A DNA stretch of 64,000 bases. Origin: Patiriisocius marinus. Its GTDB lineage: Bacteria; Bacteroidota; Bacteroidia; Flavobacteriales; Flavobacteriaceae. Location of the stretch: positions 62,001 through 126,000 of the forward strand of contig NZ_BKCG01000005.1 of the NCBI RefSeq assembly GCF_008974325.1, read 5' to 3'. A program made the translations under genes and the position numbers. Position 1 is the first letter of the stretch. Each line of letters opens with the position of its first letter. Under the pieces are notes generated by a model. The model ran no database searches and had not been told where the DNA came from. It saw nothing but the letters and a program-made list of their open reading frames with translations. Shown piece by piece: positions 24,594-33,177 of the stretch.

Positions 24594-24990
24594 GGGGCCG
24601 ACTGGTTTTGACAGCGGGTTAACTGGTACAGTAAGCATGTAGAGCGCTGGGAAACAGCTCTTAAATCTCATTTTTCACACTTTTTAAACGGCGAGAACAA
24701 CTACGCCCTAGCTGCATAATCCGAATCATAGTAGGATAGTGCCTCGGTCTACAAGGTAGACAAGCAGGAAGTCACTCGAGAGCCTTGGTTTACGGCAATC
24801 GATTTAGTGACTTCGTAAAAGTAAACCTATCGAGCGTAGTACCTAGATGCGCTTGAGACATCTAATTTAGGATAAGGGACGCGTTGGTAGTTTTCGACCG
24901 GCAAATTCACGAAAATCTAAATGAAAACTAAACATGTAGAAAGCCGTGCAAGTGCACGTTTGGACGAGGGTTCGAATCCCTCCGGCTCCA
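24594..24990 (+). ncRNA. ssrA: transfer-messenger RNA (tmRNA)
   Basis: The 5' end GGGGCCGACTGGTTTTGACA and the 3' end GGTTCGAATCCCTCCGGCTCCA form the tRNA-like domain: the acceptor stem GGGGCCG/CGGCTCC, a T-loop, and CCA encoded in the DNA. The tag frame at 24690-24719 encodes GENNYALAA then TAA, the Bacteroidota-type degradation tag. Length is about 397 bases. tmRNA rescues stalled ribosomes together with SmpB and marks the unfinished protein for proteolysis. Confidence 0.97.
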
Positions 24991-24992
24991 CT

Positions 24993-25031
24993 AAAAAAAA
25001 AAGCCACACTTAAAAGTGTGGCTTTTTTTTT
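24993..25031. terminator. bidirectional terminator between ssrA and the GEVED-type gene
   Basis: AAGCCACACTT and AAGTGTGGCTT pair around a two-base loop, with an A-run before and a T-run of nine after. It serves tmRNA (plus) and the converging gene at 25053 (minus). Confidence 0.9.
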
Positions 25032-25052
25032 ATAAAATTTAATTTCTAAAAA

Positions 25053-25862
25053 CTATTCTTTCACAACTCTCACAGAGTGTGACCCTGTTTCTGAAAATAC
25101 TTTTAACATATAAATTCCCGGATTTAATCCAGACATATCAATAGTTGTATTTGTAGCCGAAATAGTATTCGAAATAATTTCTTGGCCTAAAATATTATAT
25201 AGTTTTAAACCTGTTAATTCAGTTTTATATGACACATTTAGAACGTCATTAGTAGGCAATGGATATATATTTAATGCACTAGTATCAAATGAATCTATAT
25301 CCAAAATCCCCACTTGAAGTGAAAAATCTAAAGCTTGTCCAAATCCAGGAAAAACACCTTGACCAAAAGGATTGAAAGAAATGGCGCAAGGATCAATTTC
25401 AGCAGGTGAATCAGCATCAGTATAAATTTTAGTAACTCTAACTCTAGTTTCTCCAAGTAAAGCCTCAGCAGGAATACTTATTTCAAAACTTACAGTAACT
25501 CCATCATTACCATCTGAACTAGTAATTGTTCCCATCTCATAAACTTCTCCTGGATCATTTAAAATCTCATTTTGATTCCAGTCTATAAAAGCAACAATTT
25601 CGTTATCGAAATTCCCTGCTGTATTTCCAGCTACTGAAAATGTTGCCACAGTAGAAGTTGATTCGAGAACAGCTATTTCAGAAGTCATATCTACTAAAAT
25701 AGAAGACGTATCTGTGTTAGTAAAACTAACATCCCCAAAACTAATAGTTGTTATTTCTTCTACAGTAGTTCCTGCATCATCAATATCACAATAAGGTGCT
25801 GGAAAAACTTGAGCATTTACACCATAAGTTAATAATGCTACTAGTATTGTAATTTTTTTCAT
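25053..25862 (-). CDS. secreted GEVED-domain-like protein with type IX sorting domain
   Basis: About 269 residues from the ATG at 25862 (MKKITILVALLTYGVNAQ, a clean signal peptide). An upstream in-frame ATG at 25940 would add an unlikely hydrophobic leader. The segment VAFIDWNQNEILNDPGEVYEMG is the GEVED hallmark: Asp-Trp-Asn followed by GEVYE. The Asp-rich loops may bind calcium. The last 75 residues (LNIYPLPTNDVLNVSYK to HSVRVVKE) are a Por secretion sorting domain. Probably a surface or secreted protein. Confidence 0.85.
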   Translation of the reverse strand: MKKITILVALLTYGVNAQVFPAPYCDIDDAGTTVEEITTISFGDVSFTNTDTSSILVDMTSEIAVLESTSTVATFSVAGNTAGNFDNEIVAFIDWNQNEILNDPGEVYEMGTITSSDGNDGVTVSFEISIPAEALLGETRVRVTKIYTDADSPAEIDPCAISFNPFGQGVFPGFGQALDFSLQVGILDIDSFDTSALNIYPLPTNDVLNVSYKTELTGLKLYNILGQEIISNTISATNTTIDMSGLNPGIYMLKVFSETGSHSVRVVKE

Positions 25863-26262
25863 ATTTATAATTTTAGTTAACAAGATAAAAAAAAGACACG
25901 GTATTAAGTATTTTGACACTAATAATAAACAATACTTCAACTAATAAAAGATGCAGATTTTCAGTTCAAAAAATCATAACATTCAATTAAATTTATAAAA
26001 TAGCTTATAATAATTTAATGAGAAAAAAATATTTTACTCGAAAATGTTAAAGTTTTCAATCTTTAAAGGAATCTAAAAAATAAACATTTCGCGCTAAAAA
26101 CACCTGTAAAACAAGTATTTACACGCATTTATTTGATTTTAAAAAAACAAAACTACTTAAACTATAAGTAATATCAATACTCTCATAGACACCAATTTAT
26201 AATAGAATTTGGCTACTACAAATTGTTTAACTAGTTTTACCGTCAATTAATTAAATGAATAC
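25863..26262. other. AT-rich intergenic region, no gene seen
   Basis: About 400 bases between divergent genes. It should hold both promoters, but no exact TAnnTTTG was found. No repeat was recognised. Confidence 0.4.
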
Positions 26263-26496
26263 ATGAGCAAGCAATTATTGCAAGATGCAGAAGTCTTTTT
26301 AAACGCTAAGATGAGTCATATGTCAACTAGTGACAAAGTAGCTGCATCAAGAGAAGCCAAAAGATTAATTTTAGGCATCAACGAAGAATTTAAAAAAACT
26401 AAAGATCCAGCCCTTATGGAAAAAATGAAGGAGCTGACTGTTAAAAAGAAAAAAATAGAAAAAAGATTAGGTGGTTTACCCACAGATTTAGGATAA
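26263..26496 (+). CDS. small conserved helical protein
   Basis: 77 residues, predicted mostly alpha-helical and strongly basic at the C-terminal half (KKKKIEKRLGGLPTDLG). I recognise the type as conserved in Flavobacteriaceae but know no function. No signal peptide. A strong terminator follows at once, so it is monocistronic. Confidence 0.75.
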   Translation: MSKQLLQDAEVFLNAKMSHMSTSDKVAASREAKRLILGINEEFKKTKDPALMEKMKELTVKKKKIEKRLGGLPTDLG

Positions 26497-26528
26497 AAAA
26501 AATACCGCTTTATAGCGGTATTTTTTTT
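26496..26528 (+). terminator. terminator of the small helical protein gene
   Basis: AATACCGCT and AGCGGTATT pair around TTAT, followed by seven or eight T. The A-run on the left makes it usable from the minus strand as well, for the rhodanese pair. Confidence 0.9.
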
Positions 26529-26567
26529 GTCTTTAAAGTAATACGTTTAATTACAAGTTATAGAAGT

Positions 26568-26984
26568 TTACTTTTGAGTTTCGAGATTATTTTTATCCCA
26601 AGCAGTAATACCTCCTTGTAAATCGTAAATTTTAGTAAAACCCATTTCCTTTAAAACTTTGGCTGCACGAGCGCTTCTTCCACCCTTTTTACAATAAACA
26701 TATACTGGTTTATTTTTATCTAAAGCTGTAACTTTTTGTTTAAAATCATCATCTGTAACACAAATGTTCTGTGCATTTTTTAAATGACTCGCCCCAAACT
26801 CTTTATCAGTACGCACATCAATTAATTGAGCACCTGTTTGATCTTTTAGCACATCATACATTGCTCTTGGCGCTACCACTTCAATAATACCATTTCCAGA
26901 AACACCTTCTGTTCCTTGAACATTGTTACAAGCAACAATTACAAGCATTAAACCTATTACTAATAATTTATTTAAATATTTCAT
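26568..26984 (-). CDS. rhodanese-domain lipoprotein
   Basis: About 138 residues from the ATG at 26984, two bases after the stop of the upstream rhodanese gene. The lipoprotein signal is YLNKLLVIGLMLVIVAC. A single rhodanese domain (about residues 40-135) has DVRTDKEFGASHL and the active-site loop VYCKKGGRS with the catalytic Cys. Rhodaneses transfer sulfane sulfur via a Cys persulfide; the in vivo acceptor here is unknown. It forms a tight pair with the cytoplasmic rhodanese, and a redox cluster lies just upstream. Confidence 0.9.
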   Translation of the reverse strand: MKYLNKLLVIGLMLVIVACNNVQGTEGVSGNGIIEVVAPRAMYDVLKDQTGAQLIDVRTDKEFGASHLKNAQNICVTDDDFKQKVTALDKNKPVYVYCKKGGRSARAAKVLKEMGFTKIYDLQGGITAWDKNNLETQK

Positions 26985-26986
26985 AG

Positions 26987-27298
26987 TTATATGGTAGTTT
27001 CCCCAACCCATTGAGAAAATCCTCCCATTAAGTTGTATGTATTTTTAAAACCTATCGACTCCATTATCATGCAAGCTTGTGCACTACGGCCTCCAGCTTT
27101 ACAATATACAAAGTAATTTTTCTCCTTATCAAGTTTATTTGCGCCATCCATAAATAAGCCGGCATTCATAATATCTAAATGAATTGCATTTGGTATATAT
27201 CCTTCTGCTATTTCAAATTCTGTACGTACATCTATAATTACCGCATCTGTATCTTTAGCAAGCTCTTCTCGCCATTGTTGTTGATTTAAATCTTTCAT
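26987..27298 (-). CDS. cytoplasmic single-domain rhodanese
   Basis: 103 residues with no signal. DVRTEFEIAEGYIPNAIHLDI and the active-site loop VYCKAGGRSAQA mark a complete small rhodanese. It begins an operon with the lipoprotein rhodanese: the downstream ATG is two bases after its stop, a spacing that favours coupled translation. The two products put the same sulfur-transfer chemistry on both sides of the inner membrane. Confidence 0.92.
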   Translation of the reverse strand: MKDLNQQQWREELAKDTDAVIIDVRTEFEIAEGYIPNAIHLDIMNAGLFMDGANKLDKEKNYFVYCKAGGRSAQACMIMESIGFKNTYNLMGGFSQWVGETTI

Positions 27299-27370
27299 TT
27301 GAGTTTGTTCTTAAAGTGGAACCACTATTTATTTTTTCAGTAAAATTACTAATAACAAACTCTTTAGCAA

Positions 27371-27405
27371 AAAAAATGCCGAAACTCATCAAAGTTTCGG
27401 CATTT
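27371..27405 (-). terminator. terminator of the thioredoxin-like gene at 27424
   Basis: AAATGCCGAAACT pairs with AGTTTCGGCATTT on the minus strand, followed by a T-run of eight. Confidence 0.85.
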
Positions 27406-27423
27406 AAAATTTCAGAATGTCAA

Positions 27424-28137
27424 CTATACCTTAATTGAACACCCAATAGCTTTAGTTTCTTTTTTCTCAATTTCTTTGCCTTCTAGCAATGCATCAATAG
27501 CATTCGCTAAAAATGTCTCTTTAACTGCACTTGCATTACGTACATTGTCATCAATCGCTCCTATATATTTAACAATAAGCTTTTCATTAGATTTCTGTAA
27601 CAAATAAACATGTGGAGTTTTAGTTGCACCATACGCTGCATACACCTTGTCATTAGCGTCATACAAGTATGGAAATGTAAATCCAGCTTCCTTTGCTTTT
27701 TCCTGCATTAACTCATAAGTGTCATCTGGCTGCACATTTGGATCATTAGGATTTACAGCAATTACTGGAAATCCTAAAGCCTTATATTTTTTGTCTAATG
27801 CAACTATACGCTTCTCACTAGCTACAGCAAAGGGACACGTATTACACGTAAAAATTACAACAAACCCTTTAGCATCTTTATAATCTGACATCGATACCAT
27901 TTTGCCATCGACATCTTTCAGGTTAAAATCTATTGCCTCATCTCCTATTCCGTATCCCTTAATTAATTTTCCATCACGAATTTTCATATCAAGTTTCTCT
28001 TCCTTTTCTTCGGAAATTTTCTCAACTGAATCTCCTTCTGCAATTGCTAATTCGCTCTTACTTTCTTTGTTGTTACAACTAACAAAACCTAGGCTCATTA
28101 ATGCAGCTACCACTATCATTTTAAAATATATTTTCAT
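27424..28137 (-). CDS. thioredoxin-family lipoprotein (AhpC/TSA-like)
   Basis: 237 residues. The lipoprotein signal is MIVVAALMSLGFVSC. After a charged linker comes a redoxin domain (about residues 65-225) with FNLKDVDGKMVSMSDYKDAKGFVVIFTCNTCPFA. The CxxC motif Cys-Asn-Thr-Cys sits where peroxiredoxins have their peroxidatic site. The type is common in Bacteroidota; it is likely a periplasmic thiol oxidoreductase. The last residues include another Cys. It is 26 bases downstream of the TlpA-like gene, so the two are probably cotranscribed. Confidence 0.88.
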   Translation of the reverse strand: MKIYFKMIVVAALMSLGFVSCNNKESKSELAIAEGDSVEKISEEKEEKLDMKIRDGKLIKGYGIGDEAIDFNLKDVDGKMVSMSDYKDAKGFVVIFTCNTCPFAVASEKRIVALDKKYKALGFPVIAVNPNDPNVQPDDTYELMQEKAKEAGFTFPYLYDANDKVYAAYGATKTPHVYLLQKSNEKLIVKYIGAIDDNVRNASAVKETFLANAIDALLEGKEIEKKETKAIGCSIKV

Positions 28138-28163
28138 AATTTAATGCCGAAACACTTCGGACT

Positions 28164-28718
28164 TTATAAAATTGATTTAACTTCTTTTTCTAATTCTTGG
28201 TATGTAAATGAGCGTTCATAAAACGTTCTTTTATTTTTATTATATATAATTGTTGCAGGTATTGCTCCACTCCAGGTTTCATCAATTGCAGGAATCCAAG
28301 AGTTTGCATCAGCATCATCTAGCAATATTACATCACTTTCAATTTGATTTTTTTCAATAAATGGAAGCACCTGAGAAGTTAACTTATCAGGAAAATCTAA
28401 ACTTACTAATATGACCTTCACCTTATCACTTATATAGGTCTTACCCAATTTTTCAAAAGCTGGTAATTCCTTAATACAAGGTTTACACCAAGTAGCCCAA
28501 AAATTCACTACATAGGTCGTATCGTTTTGCTTAGCTAACAATGGAGCAAGAGCGTTATAATCAACTACCTTCACAATATTTTGATTGCTTAAAGTTTCAG
28601 AAGTCATCTTACTTCCCTCTTGTAAAATTGTAGTTTCTTCATGTATAGACACTTCATCTTTCACCCCTTTGTTACAAGAAGCAAATAACGCTAGAAGTAT
28701 GATTACTAGATATTTCAT
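28164..28718 (-). CDS. TlpA-like thioredoxin lipoprotein
   Basis: 184 residues. The lipoprotein signal is YLVIILLALFASC. The thioredoxin fold (about residues 50-180) has VVNFWATWCKPCIKELPAF, with the WCxPC active site, and a cis-Pro loop SGAIPATIIY. TlpA/ResA-type proteins reduce disulfides outside the cytoplasm, for example in cytochrome c maturation or general thiol homeostasis. First gene of the two-gene unit with the redoxin lipoprotein. Confidence 0.9.
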   Translation of the reverse strand: MKYLVIILLALFASCNKGVKDEVSIHEETTILQEGSKMTSETLSNQNIVKVVDYNALAPLLAKQNDTTYVVNFWATWCKPCIKELPAFEKLGKTYISDKVKVILVSLDFPDKLTSQVLPFIEKNQIESDVILLDDADANSWIPAIDETWSGAIPATIIYNKNKRTFYERSFTYQELEKEVKSIL

Positions 28719-28807
28719 AAGCTAAAAATACTCCCAAAAATAATGAAAGCTAAAATTCTACTATTAAATATTTGTTAAAGAATGAGGCAAAAACTAAAAC
28801 AAACACA

Positions 28808-28815
28808 TACATTTG
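28808..28815 (+). promoter_or_regulatory. -7 promoter element TACATTTG with downstream palindrome
   Basis: Exact TAnnTTTG match 26 bases before the MarR start. It is followed at 28828-28839 by the palindrome TTGTATATACAA, a plausible MarR autoregulatory operator. Confidence 0.45.
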
Positions 28816-28841
28816 TACTAACAACAGTTGTATATACAAAT

Positions 28842-29294
28842 ATGGGAATTGAAGAAGAAATAAAATCCGATTTATCACTTAGGTTAGAAACTAAAACAAT
28901 TATTAATATCATTTTTACTAGCCGTATTATTGAGGAAGGCTTGCTTTCGCATATTAAACAGTTTGATATAAGTGCTCAACAATACAATGTTCTTAGAATT
29001 TTAAGAGGTCAAAAAGGGGCTGCTGCTAATCTATCTACTGTACAAGAACGAATGGTTGACAAGAGCAGTAATACAACTAGATTGATTGATAAATTAATTA
29101 AGAAAAATTTTGTAAAAAGGCAGGTTTGTAAAAAAAATCGAAGAAAAATAGAACTATTTATTACCCCTCAAGGTTTAGATGTTTTAGAAACACTTGACCC
29201 TATCACTGAAGAAAACAATAAAAAGCAATTGGCAAATCTCACAAAAGAAGAACTGAATACACTTAACACTTTACTAGATAAACTTAGAAATTAA
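28842..29294 (+). CDS. MarR-family transcriptional regulator
   Basis: About 150 residues from the ATG at 28842; an earlier in-frame ATG at 28782 would overlap the promoter element. The winged helix spans about residues 30-125: ISAQQYNVLRILRGQ, then VDKSSNTTRLIDKLIKKNFVKR (recognition helix) and NRRKIELFITPQG (wing). Dimerisation helices are at both ends. MarR regulators of this subtype often control a following yceI gene, which is the case here (38-base gap). A palindrome just before its start suggests autoregulation. No Cys-based redox sensor is obvious beyond a single Cys. Confidence 0.9.
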   Translation: MGIEEEIKSDLSLRLETKTIINIIFTSRIIEEGLLSHIKQFDISAQQYNVLRILRGQKGAAANLSTVQERMVDKSSNTTRLIDKLIKKNFVKRQVCKKNRRKIELFITPQGLDVLETLDPITEENNKKQLANLTKEELNTLNTLLDKLRN

Positions 29295-29333
29295 CAATTA
29301 AAAAAAGGAGGCCTACTTTAAAGGCAAATAACT

Positions 29334-29903
29334 ATGAAAACAGTAAAATCAATTTTAATCGCAGTAGTCATTTTAGGCTCAACTGCTTTCGCACAAGCTC
29401 AAACTAAAAAATCAATCGACACAGGCGCTAGCTCAATTAACTGGGAAGGTAAAAAAGTACTTGGTTCTCACACAGGAACAATCGCATTTAGTGATGGGGT
29501 TATCGAAATGGACGGAGAAACAATTACTGGCGGAAAGTTTACAGTAGACATGTCATCGATCAATGTAACAGATTTAAAAGCTGGCGAAGGAAAAGAAAAA
29601 TTAGAAGGACATTTAAAAAGTGATGACTTTTTTGGCGTAACTAATTACCCAAAAGCAACATTAGAATTTACTAAAGTTCAGAAAATGTCTGGTGGTTATG
29701 AAGTCGTTGCAGATCTTACAATTAAAGGAAAAACTGAGCCAATTTATTTTGACTTAGCTACAACTAAAAACACCGCTACAACATCATTAAAAGTAGACAG
29801 AACAAAGTATAATGTTCGTTACGGATCAGGAAGCTTTTTTGACGGTTTAGGAGATAAAACAATCTCAGATAACTTCAATCTAGACGTCACTTTAAAATTT
29901 TAA
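29334..29903 (+). CDS. YceI-family periplasmic protein
   Basis: 189 residues. The signal peptide ends AFAQAQ. The YceI lipocalin-like barrel covers the rest: INWEGKKVLGSHTGTIAFSDG, SFTVDMSSINVTDL, LEGHLKSDDFFGVTNYPKATLEFTKV and LTIKGKTEPIYF. YceI proteins bind isoprenoid or other amphipathic ligands and respond to base or other stress. A purine-rich AAAGGAGG stands 22 bases before the ATG, too far for a usual ribosome-binding site. It forms an operon with marR. Confidence 0.93.
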   Translation: MKTVKSILIAVVILGSTAFAQAQTKKSIDTGASSINWEGKKVLGSHTGTIAFSDGVIEMDGETITGGKFTVDMSSINVTDLKAGEGKEKLEGHLKSDDFFGVTNYPKATLEFTKVQKMSGGYEVVADLTIKGKTEPIYFDLATTKNTATTSLKVDRTKYNVRYGSGSFFDGLGDKTISDNFNLDVTLKF

Positions 29904-29915
29904 GGAAAATTTAAG

Positions 29916-29945
29916 TTGTGTAATTTTATGAAGTTACTATCTTTG
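29916..29945 (+). promoter_or_regulatory. trp operon promoter (TTG-19-TATCTTTG)
   Basis: A -33 TTG at 29916-29918 and -7 TATCTTTG at 29938-29945, separated by 19 bases, match the Bacteroidota promoter consensus. It lies just upstream of the leader peptide. Confidence 0.7.
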
Positions 29946-29957
29946 AACTTTAAAATT

Positions 29958-30014
29958 ATGCAAACAACAAACAATCATACTTGGTGGTGGAATAACTCTC
30001 GACAATTTTCGTGA
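29958..30014 (+). CDS. trpL: trp leader peptide
   Basis: 18 codons encoding MQTTNNHTWWWNNSRQFS, with three consecutive Trp codons at residues 9-11. It lies between the trp promoter and an intrinsic terminator, the classic layout of ribosome-mediated attenuation: when charged tRNA-Trp is scarce, the ribosome stalls at the Trp run and the terminator fails to form. The segment GACAA just after the Trp codons can pair with TTGTC of the terminator's left arm, a candidate antiterminator or pause contact. Too short for normal gene calls. Confidence 0.88.
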   Translation: MQTTNNHTWWWNNSRQFS

Positions 30015-30042
30015 GCATAGCACTATTTGGTATCTATTATAC

Positions 30043-30076
30043 AAAAGGCTTGTCATTCACGACAAGCCTTTTTTTT
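30043..30076 (+). terminator. trp attenuator terminator
   Basis: AAAAGGCTTGTC pairs with GACAAGCCTTTT around ATTCAC, followed by eight T. It ends nine bases before trpE and completes the attenuation unit with the leader peptide. Confidence 0.9.
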
Positions 30077-30084
30077 ATTTAAAA

Positions 30085-31485
30085 ATGAAATACAATTTAA
30101 AAACATACAGCAAAAATCTATTGGCAGACACTCTTACTCCAGTGTCTGTATATCTACAATTACGCGATAAATTTCCAAATAGCTTATTACTTGAAAGTAG
30201 TGATTATCACGCAAACGATAATAGTTTTAGCTATATCTGTTGCAATCCAATCGCTTCAATAAAAGTTGCAAACGAAACTATTTCTAAAACATTTCCTGAT
30301 GGAACTTCTGAAATTTTAAAGATTGACAAATCGACAGATGTACCAAAAATAATTCAGAAATTTTCAGAATCATTTGAAGCAGATAACCCCCAAGCTTTTA
30401 AGTTTATAAACAATGGATTATTTGGCTATATGTCCTACGATATGGTTCGGTATTTTGAAAATATCGAAATGGCTAAGAAAAAAGGGGACCTTGAAATTCC
30501 CGATGCATATTACGCGGTGTATCAAAACGTAATAGCTATCAATCACTTTAATAACGAAGCCTATATTTTCGCTCATACTTATGAGAATGAAAGTAATATT
30601 GATGAAATAGTACGACTCATAACCTCTAAAAATTTCGCTGAATATCCTTTTGCCAAAAAAGGGCAACCTACAACTAATTTAAAAGATGAGGAATTTAAAG
30701 AGTTAGTTCTTAAATGCAAAGAGCATTGTGCACGTGGCGATGTGTTTCAAATTGTACCAAGCAAGCGATTTTCACAACAATTTACAGGTGACGAGTTTAA
30801 TGTTTACAGAGCTTTACGCAGTGTAAACCCATCCCCTTACCTATTCTATTTTGACTACGGAAATTTTAAAATATTTGGATCTTCTCCAGAAGCACAATTA
30901 GTAGTGAGCGGTGACCAAGCAGAAATTCATCCTATTGCAGGAACATTTAAAAGAACTGGTAATGATGAATTAGATGCTATTTCAGCAAAACAACTTTCCG
31001 AAGACGAAAAAGAAAATAGCGAACACGTAATGTTAGTCGACCTTGCCAGAAACGATCTAAGTCGTCACGGAAGTAATGTAAAAGTAGAAACATATCGCGA
31101 GGTTCAGTTTTTCTCTCACGTAATACATTTAGTAAGTAAGGTTACTGCTATTAAAAATAAAGACACTGCAACAATGCAAGTAGTTGCAGACACATTTCCT
31201 GCTGGAACGCTAAGTGGTGCTCCTAAACATAACGCAATGACATTATTAGAGAAATACGAAAATGTAAACAGAGATTTTTATGGTGGAGCCATTGGTTTTA
31301 TGGATTTTAAAGGAAACTTTAATCACGCCATTATTATTAGAAGTTTTGTAAGTAAAAATCATACACTACACTTTCAAGCAGGAGCAGGAGTTGTAAATGA
31401 TAGTGATCCAGAGAAGGAACTACAAGAAGTATATAACAAACTAGGAGCTTTACAAAAAGCACTTCAGTTAGCCGAAAATATTTAA
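30085..31485 (+). CDS. trpE: anthranilate synthase component I
   Basis: 466 residues. The chorismate-binding domain is in the C-terminal half: PSKRFSQQF, LRSVNPSPYLFYFDYG, IFGSSPEAQLV, HPIAGTFKRTG, DEKENSEHVMLVDLARNDL, FPAGTLSGAPK and GGAIGFMDFKGNFNHAI. The N-terminal domain carries LLESSDYHANDNSFSYI, matching the feedback-inhibition motif LLES that binds tryptophan. With TrpG it converts chorismate and glutamine to anthranilate. First structural gene, behind the attenuator. Confidence 0.98.
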   Translation: MKYNLKTYSKNLLADTLTPVSVYLQLRDKFPNSLLLESSDYHANDNSFSYICCNPIASIKVANETISKTFPDGTSEILKIDKSTDVPKIIQKFSESFEADNPQAFKFINNGLFGYMSYDMVRYFENIEMAKKKGDLEIPDAYYAVYQNVIAINHFNNEAYIFAHTYENESNIDEIVRLITSKNFAEYPFAKKGQPTTNLKDEEFKELVLKCKEHCARGDVFQIVPSKRFSQQFTGDEFNVYRALRSVNPSPYLFYFDYGNFKIFGSSPEAQLVVSGDQAEIHPIAGTFKRTGNDELDAISAKQLSEDEKENSEHVMLVDLARNDLSRHGSNVKVETYREVQFFSHVIHLVSKVTAIKNKDTATMQVVADTFPAGTLSGAPKHNAMTLLEKYENVNRDFYGGAIGFMDFKGNFNHAIIIRSFVSKNHTLHFQAGAGVVNDSDPEKELQEVYNKLGALQKALQLAENI

Positions 31486-31555
31486 ACAGCTTAGTTAATT
31501 TATAACTAGCCGCATACTGAGTTCTATTAAAACCCAGTATTAACTAAAACAAAAT

Positions 31556-32125
31556 ATGAATATTATAGTAATAGACAACTACGACAGTTTTGTGTACAAC
31601 CTCGTTCACTATTTAGAAGAATTACATTGTACCGTTACCGTAGTAAGAAACGATCAATTTCATTTAGAAGATTTAGAACGTTATGACAAGATACTTTTAT
31701 CTCCTGGCCCAGGAATTCCTGATGAAGCTGGATTGTTAAAAAAAGTTATTAAAACATATGCTGGCAGAAAACCAATTTTAGGTGTCTGCCTTGGTCAGCA
31801 AGCTATTGGTGAAGTTTTTGGAGGATCATTAAGTAACCTATCTAAAGTATTTCATGGAGTTTCTACAACAGCAGAAATTCTAGTTGATAATGAACCACTC
31901 TTTAAAGGTTTAGGGAATCAGATTGAAATAGGACGATATCATAGTTGGGTAGTTGACAAAGAAAATTTCCCGCCTAGTCTTGAAATCACATCACTTGACG
32001 ATAATGGTCAAATAATGTCTCTTCGCCACAGAGAACTAGATATTAGAGGTGTACAGTTCCATCCAGAAAGTGTACTGACACCTAAAGGAAAAGAGATGAT
32101 TAAGAATTGGATTGAAATGAATTAG
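31556..32125 (+). CDS. trpG: anthranilate synthase component II (glutamine amidotransferase)
   Basis: 189 residues. Class I amidotransferase: IDNYDSFVYNLVHYLE, LSPGPGIPDEAGLL, the nucleophile Cys in LGVCLGQQAIGE, and the catalytic His-Glu in VQFHPESVLT. It supplies ammonia to TrpE. A 70-base gap separates it from trpE. Downstream, trpD begins about 14 bases after its stop. Confidence 0.97.
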   Translation: MNIIVIDNYDSFVYNLVHYLEELHCTVTVVRNDQFHLEDLERYDKILLSPGPGIPDEAGLLKKVIKTYAGRKPILGVCLGQQAIGEVFGGSLSNLSKVFHGVSTTAEILVDNEPLFKGLGNQIEIGRYHSWVVDKENFPPSLEITSLDDNGQIMSLRHRELDIRGVQFHPESVLTPKGKEMIKNWIEMN

Positions 32126-32139
32126 TGCCGAAATCAAAG

Positions 32140-33132
32140 ATGAAAAACATACTTAACAAACTTATCAATCACGAACAACTCACAAAAGAGCAAGCAAAAA
32201 TGGTGTTGATTAATATTTCAGAAGGAAATTATAATCAAAGTCAGATTGCAGCTTTTATGACAGTCTATATGATGCGAAGTATTGGTATTGAAGAGCTAGA
32301 AGGTTTTCGCGATGCTTTACTTGAACTTTGTATTCCGGTAGATGTAAATAATTACAATACCATCGATCTATGCGGCACTGGTGGTGACGGAAAAAATACC
32401 TTTAACATAAGTACACTTGCATCATTTATTACCGCAGGCGCAGGTGTTCACGTTACCAAGCACGGAAATTATGGAGTTTCCTCTATAAGTGGAAGCAGCA
32501 ACGTAATGGAACATTTAGGTATTAAATTTAGTAATAATAATGATCACCATAAACGCTGCTTAGACGAAGCTGGAATTTGTGTTCTACACGCACCTCTCTT
32601 TCATCCAGCAATGAAAAATGTAGCTCCCATTCGTAGAGAATTAGGCGTTAAAACCTTCTTCAATATGCTTGGTCCAATGGTAAATCCAGCTTTCCCAAAA
32701 AATCAATTAGTTGGAGTTTTTAATTTAGAACTTGCCAGAATGTACGGATATCTCTACCAAAAAGGAACTAAAAACTTTGCTGTCATACACGCAATGGACG
32801 GATACGACGAAATAAGCTTAACAGGGGCCACTAAAATGATTAGCCGTAACACTGAAACGATGTTGACTCCTGAGAGTTTTAGTGTAAAACAGATTCTTCA
32901 AAGCGATATTTATGGAGGAGAAACCGTAGCAGATTCGGCTTTTATTTTTTCTGAAATATTAAATGGAAATGGAACTGAGTCACAAAATAATGTAGTTTGT
33001 GCTAATGCAGGACTTGCTATAGCAACAGTCACTGGTTGCACCATTAATGAAGGATTTGAAAAAGCACAAGAAAGTTTACTTGGCGGAAAAGGGTTAAATG
33101 CATTAAAAAAATTGATTGCATTGAGCAACTAA
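32140..33132 (+). CDS. trpD: anthranilate phosphoribosyltransferase
   Basis: 330 residues from the ATG at 32140 (MKNILNKLINHEQLTKEQAK, the usual N-terminus). A GTG at 32125 overlapping the trpG stop is possible but less likely. Motifs include DLCGTGGDGKNTFNIST (phosphoribosyl pyrophosphate binding), KHGNYGVSSISGSSNVME, PLFHPAMKNVAPIRRELGVKTFFNMLGPMVNP, and DGYDEISLTG. Second step of tryptophan synthesis. Confidence 0.97.
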   Translation: MKNILNKLINHEQLTKEQAKMVLINISEGNYNQSQIAAFMTVYMMRSIGIEELEGFRDALLELCIPVDVNNYNTIDLCGTGGDGKNTFNISTLASFITAGAGVHVTKHGNYGVSSISGSSNVMEHLGIKFSNNNDHHKRCLDEAGICVLHAPLFHPAMKNVAPIRRELGVKTFFNMLGPMVNPAFPKNQLVGVFNLELARMYGYLYQKGTKNFAVIHAMDGYDEISLTGATKMISRNTETMLTPESFSVKQILQSDIYGGETVADSAFIFSEILNGNGTESQNNVVCANAGLAIATVTGCTINEGFEKAQESLLGGKGLNALKKLIALSN

Positions 33133-33177
33133 AAATTCAGATAAAAACTGTTAATCTTCAATTTTCAAATTAGCACT

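Noticed and set aside
29304-29311. AAAGGAGG as the yceI ribosome-binding site
   Set aside because: It lies 22 bases before the ATG, beyond the usual spacing, and flavobacteria rarely rely on such sites.
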